In this document: positions 60,001-64,000 of the stretch, piece by piece
How the letters are laid out: each line of letters begins with the position of its first letter
How positions within the stretch are numbered: the first letter of the stretch is position 1
DNA from: Acanthacorydalis orientalis
Lineage: Eukaryota; Arthropoda; Insecta; Megaloptera; Corydalidae
Length of the DNA: 64,000 nucleotides
Reading direction: 5' to 3'
NCBI GenBank assembly: GCA_034766995.1
Contig: CM068314.1
Coordinates: 13,605,201 to 13,669,200, forward strand
Made by a program: the position numbers and the translations under genes
The notes under the pieces: generated by a model
Databases searched by the model: none
Told to the model about the DNA's origin: nothing
What the model saw: only the letters and a program-made list of their open reading frames with translations

Positions 60001-61215
60001 GAATATTTAGAAGTATATCTTTAATTTAATCACAAAATCGAAAAAATAATAACAAAAAAATTGTTCAGCTCATAAAAATAAAAAATACAGTTTTTATCAT
60101 TCGATCTTCACTGAATCATATATCACTCGAGTAAATCAATCTTTTGAAAACAATCAGTTAATCAACATTTTTAGAACCAGCATATACTACTTGTTCAGTG
60201 TTAACTGATGAGTATTTTTATAACAGGCGTATGTATTAAAATTTTAATTAACATGAATCAAATGAAAACTCTAATTAAGCAGCTGTAGTTGTTGCATTGA
60301 ATAAAAAGCAAGCACATCATATTTTCAAAACATAATTAATGTCTAGGATGTTTTGTTCACAGTTAAAATAATCATAAAAAAAAACTTTAAACAATGTTGT
60401 AGCGAGAACAATAAAAAGGATAATGGAAAATCATAACAATTCGTAGGGATACGAATGGAGAAATGTCTGATAGCTATAAACAGACATTTGTATTACTGAA
60501 ACTTAAAATATATATACAGGTATATCGTTTTAATGCCATGTCGTCTTTGTTGGAAATATAACATAAAAATTTTACTTTTACATTTAATTTTTTAGATTCT
60601 TTTTGTTATAAAAAATATTAAAAATTACTACCATAGTAAACAAATAGCATTTTTTTTTGTATTTTCTCCCAACATTTTTATTTTAACTTCTTAGATGTGT
60701 ATGATGAATAAACTCATCATGAAGATGATTTTAAGCAATAAAAATATTAATTTTTCAAAAAAATTCAAATTCCGTTTCGTTACAATTTATTTTAATTTTA
60801 CAGCAGCTTGCATATGATTTATATTTGGTGAATATACTCTACTCCCTGTATTTTTGACACAATGTAGATACACAAATTTAAAATAAGGCAAACAGCTTAA
60901 TATGTTTAGAAACAAATATTCACTTAATTTAAAACCAAATCTAATCTGCTAGTTTTGTTTTTATTATTTTATCAATAATGCAATAAAGTTATTGAAAAAG
61001 ATGAAAAAATATATCACAAGTAAAATGATAAAATTTATAAATAATTTTTGCACTAAAAACTTAGCAGACCAATGCCTCAATATACGCAGCATAGCACTTT
61101 TACTTATTGTTTTCATTATTGTTATTGTTATTATATTTTCATTTAACAAATAAGTCCCTCATCTATCCCTTAATTAATTTATTTCAATTTGTCTGTTAAT
61201 TGCAATTATCTAGAT
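57007..61215. other. AT-rich desert with one copy of the palindromic repeat
   Basis: 58440-58640 carries AAATGTTCAGTAATTGATTA, CTGAGGATAATGAAGTTTCC and AACAATCAATAATCATTTAT, matching the dispersed family. The frames at 59536-59718 and 60964-61149 are Asn/Lys/Phe or Ile/Leu-rich AT artefacts. No gene recognised. Confidence 0.5.
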
Positions 61216-61218
61216 TAA

Positions 61219-62228
61219 ACTGACTCGAAAGTTTTGCAGTATTTTATACCAAATGAAAATATTTCTGTTGATGAATCTGTTGTGATATTTAAAGGCAAGA
61301 TAGAGATTACCTACAATCTAAAAAAACTAACAAAATGGTGTACAAGAATTTATGTACTTGGTGATTCAAACATAGGATACATTTGTACAATTCTCTCGTA
61401 TTATTGCTGCATAACATCAGAAAATCTTCCGAAAAGATCAGATCTCCACAAAACTTCTCGAATTCCTTTGTACAAAAAAATACTTAATATTGGCCGTGCA
61501 AAAGAATACCATATGTACAGACCGATATTATGCCAATATGTGTTTGGCAAATGAATTATTGAAAATAAGATATCACTTTACTGGTATATTATCAACAAAT
61601 AGAAAAAATGTATCAATTTTCAAAAACAAGCATAGTAATTGGCATAAAAAACAATATGTTCATTTCTTCATAACTTCTTTCATCGAGTGGCAAGAGGGTT
61701 CTAACATTACTTAGTACTTGAGATGTAGCAAAAATGGCTTGCATCAAATAGAATAATATGAGGTTGAAAAAAAGTAACAATCCATCCATAGTGCTAAAAT
61801 ATACCAATAATAAAGGTGATGTTGAATCAAGGTGATCAATATATAACAAACTACTGTTTTTAAGGAAATCTCTTAAATGGTGTTGAAAACTATTCTTCTG
61901 GGGCTTAGAAATGTGTGCAACCAATTTCTACCAAACAAAAAGAGAAAAATAAAAAATTAACAATTTCACATTTAGAATTGATAAAACTAGTTGATCGATT
62001 AGCAATGATTTTCAAATAGTGAAACCTAGAAAACTTAATGAAAAACTCCACATCATTCGCAGTGGGATTATAAAAGACTGCAAAGTATGCTCAGATCGAA
62101 AAGTTTCAAGGGGAAGACAAGAAATTAGATTTTATTGCGTTATTTGCACCTACAAGCTAGAGGTAGTGCTTTGGGAGTGCAAATATTGTAGAGTCCGTCG
62201 AAAAGTATCACACTTTGAAAGTACATAA
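61219..62228 (+). pseudogene. piggyBac-type transposase, decayed (DDE_Tnp_1_7-like)
   Basis: The first piece (to about 61495) reads QYFIPNENISVDESVVIFKG, with the first catalytic Asp in SVDES, then KLTKWCTRIYVLGDSNIGYI. After a frameshift near 61495, ICTDRYYANMCLANELLK (61505-61560) corresponds to the TDRYYTS-type motif with the second catalytic Asp. HFTGILSTNRKNV follows, up to a stop at 61714. 61715-62018 contains further broken pieces (VLKYTNNKGDVES, KLFFWGLEMCATNFYQ). The last piece, 62019-62228, is the Cys-rich C-terminal domain: KPRKLNEKLHII, IKDCKVCSDRKVSRGRQEI, FYCVIC. The N-terminal half is missing (in-frame TAA at 61216). I place at least three frameshifts. No TTAA-bounded ends were found. 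Transposition function is lost. Confidence 0.88.
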
Positions 62229-62410
62229 AACTTGAATCATTTCATTATCTTATTACTCTGAAAAGAGATCAAATATTTTTTTCATTAAAAATAAATATTT
62301 TTTTTCTTCATACCTGATATAAAAATCCTTAGTACATAATTTTTCTTCGTATAAAAAAAATTGGTGTCAACGGGAAGCAAAGTACTTTTAGATCGTTAGG
62401 TGTTAAAATT

Positions 62411-63110
62411 TGGTAATTGATAATACGTTTCGTGATATTTTTAAAACGGATAAGCCGTTTGACTGGGAAGATGTTCGGAGGTGATTTTAGACAAGTTCTT
62501 CAGATTCTAAATAGAGGACGAAATCTAATTAGAATCTCTTGCTTAAAAATTCAATATTTATAGAGTTTAAACTTACGCAGAATATGCGTACCACATGAGA
62601 TATGTTGAATTTTCAAAATAGTTAATAGATTTTTGTAATAATTATATTGATGATTTAGAAACTATACCAGACATGATATCTTCTGATATTATCGAAGAAA
62701 TTTATCTACTCAAGTTGAGTACGGGTAAAATTAGTATTGGTTAGAAAAACTTAATGAAAAAGTTTGTTCTCGCTACGAAAAAGTTTGCAGAATTAACCAA
62801 ACTATTTTAGATCGATTACACTGGTTGAATTAGTTGTCCGTAAATCGATAGAGAGCGCACATTTTCACGGTTCTGATTCTACTGACAAATAATATTCATA
62901 TTCAATATCCGTTAGAGTATTTGAATTCTTTTTCATCGTCCGGTTTACCTTTGCATAAAGGCAATTAAAATTAAGCATTATTATGCATAACTGACGGTTT
63001 ATGCGGTACCAGACTGGTAATGAAAAAAAATATGTTCTTAGTTTGAGAGATCCTAAACTAGAGATAGTAAGGATTAAACAGTTAACTCATTTATGGCTAA
63101 ACGTTGCGTA
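62411..63110 (+). pseudogene. Helitron (Pif1-like) helicase relic
   Basis: IDNTFRDIFKTDKPF in one frame is followed by FGGDFRQVLQILNRGRNLI from 62474 in another. This is the conserved GGDFRQ helicase block seen in Helitron and Pif1-type helicases (5'-3' unwinding during rolling-circle transposition). Further on, FKLTQNMRTT (around 62570) matches the L-x-NMR block. SSGLPLHKG (62945-62970) and DGLCGTRLV (62995-63020) match the GLPPH...NGTR-type C-terminal block. Many stops and frameshifts separate the pieces. No Rep (HUH) domain, 5' TC end or 3' CTRR hairpin was identified. A cellular PIF1 gene is unlikely because the copy is broken and unspliced, lying among other transposons. It begins about 180 bp after the piggyBac relic on the same strand. 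Confidence 0.75.
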
Positions 63111-63651
63111 AACGCAACATTTTACATTTTGATTTTTTAATCATTTTTTAATGTCGAAAGTTCGAAATTATGCAGAATAATAATTAAGTTCAAAAAGTAA
63201 ATTACCTTCCTCAGATAAATTTATCACCCACGTTCCACCCATGTTATGTTGTCAATTATAATTTTAATTTTTAATTTTTTTAAATGTATATTGAAAAATT
63301 ATGCCCCAAAAAGTATAGAATATATATATATAGTTGAACTTTGACTTTCGAGAATTTCATTATTTGCAAATTTTCCATCAATAATTAAATGGATTTTTTT
63401 ATATTTGCGACCTATTGCGGAAAATCACTGACGACGCGCGTAGATTAAAAAATGTAAAAAATCGTGCGGTGTATCTTTATTTTCTCGTAACTTTCTGACA
63501 TCTTTCAAATGTATCAAAAAACAAGAAAGAGAAAATCGTGAAGCCATTGGTGCAGCTACACCAGTGCACACAGACTCTATATCGAGTACAAGATCCATTT
63601 ACTCCAAAGCTACTTTTATGTGAGTTTAGGATTGCTATAAAAAGAGCATTG

Positions 63652-63683
<32 letters not shown>

Positions 63684-64000
63684 TCACGTATGATAAGAGG
63701 AAATCCAAAGTCCCTATATGTTTCTATAAAAGAATAAGAATGCTGAAATTCTAACTTTACAGAATTTCATGGCAGCAAAGGTTGATTTGATAATTAGGAA
63801 AATGTTTGGCCTAAGAAATGTGAAAATTACAAGAGAACAAGCCAGATACCTGTAGTACTAGTAATTAATAGACTATATATATTTATATACAAAAATTAAA
63901 AAAAGAATTTTGAATTGAAAAAGGAAAATATAAAAAACTAATTTATTGAAAATATAACTATTAAAAATTATCAACTGTCGTTTTGATAATTATAAAATAA
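63111..64000. other. Non-coding to the window edge
   Basis: A plus frame at about 63500-63700 (KIVKPLVQLHQCTQTLYRVQ, DPFTPKLLL) has fairly balanced composition but no domain I know. AT-rich DNA otherwise. Confidence 0.35.
63651..63679. repeat. (TA)n microsatellite
   Basis: About 14 TA units. Confidence 0.9.

Noticed and set aside
61613..61924. 103-codon minus frame ending FFMPITMLVFEN
   Set aside because: It is the antisense shadow of the decayed piggyBac transposase on the plus strand.
63500..63700. Possible exon KIVKPLVQLHQCTQTLYRVQ... followed by a TGTGAGTTT donor-like sequence
   Set aside because: Short, no recognised family, no acceptor upstream and an in-frame TGA just before. Left as unassigned.

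Overview
This is a very AT-rich, intron- and repeat-dominated window from a eukaryotic nuclear genome, almost certainly an insect. The evidence is one spliced exon that looks like a TMTC gene, plus an insect-typical set of decayed transposons (mariner, piggyBac, Helitron, Jockey-type RT, an LTR) and many (TA)n microsatellites. I see no bacterial-style genes. Most open frames in the window are accidents of AT-rich or repetitive DNA. The species cannot be told from the sequence alone.

Layout. 1-4015: AT-rich DNA, probably intron 1 of the TMTC-like gene, which reads leftward off the window. 4016-4101: its likely first coding exon. 4.3-8.3 kb: intergenic, with a more GC-balanced, promoter-like block at about 6.95-7.86 kb. 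8.3-8.73 kb: 3' end of a mariner, followed by an unassigned retroelement-like tail and large (TA)n tracts up to 10.5 kb. 10.79-12.10 kb: an unassigned GC-richer relic and an LTR with a primer-binding-site-like sequence. 12.64-28.72 kb: a 16-kb satellite array. 28.7-42.8 kb: AT-rich desert with a mariner-like terminus, a 21-bp perfect hairpin, an unrecognised broken coding relic, a Jockey-type RT relic and several copies of a short palindromic repeat. 42.8-43.66 kb: a piggyBac-like deletion derivative with TTAA on both sides. 44.4-45.06 kb: a CpG- and pyrimidine-rich promoter-like block. 45-61 kb: desert with further palindromic repeats and small hairpins. 61.2-63.1 kb: a decayed piggyBac transposase followed directly by a decayed Helitron helicase.

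The most striking object is the satellite. Its nesting levels are a 9-bp word (GCGGATATN), an 18-bp near-palindromic unit, a monomer of about 164 or 186 bp, and a higher-order repeat (HOR) of 2.62-2.85 kb. Four HOR copies are present, plus partial copies at both ends. Each HOR is built as a large imperfect palindrome, so the strand orientation of the monomers flips at regular points. The four copies look nearly identical to each other, while both edges of the array are diverged and are inverted copies of one another. The copies differ mainly in the number of 186-bp monomers and of 18-bp units at the symmetry axis.

No genes here clearly work together. The only host-gene function I can support is TMTC, an ER membrane protein of the O-mannosylation/TPR family. 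Everything else recognisable is mobile DNA, its debris, or tandem repeat.
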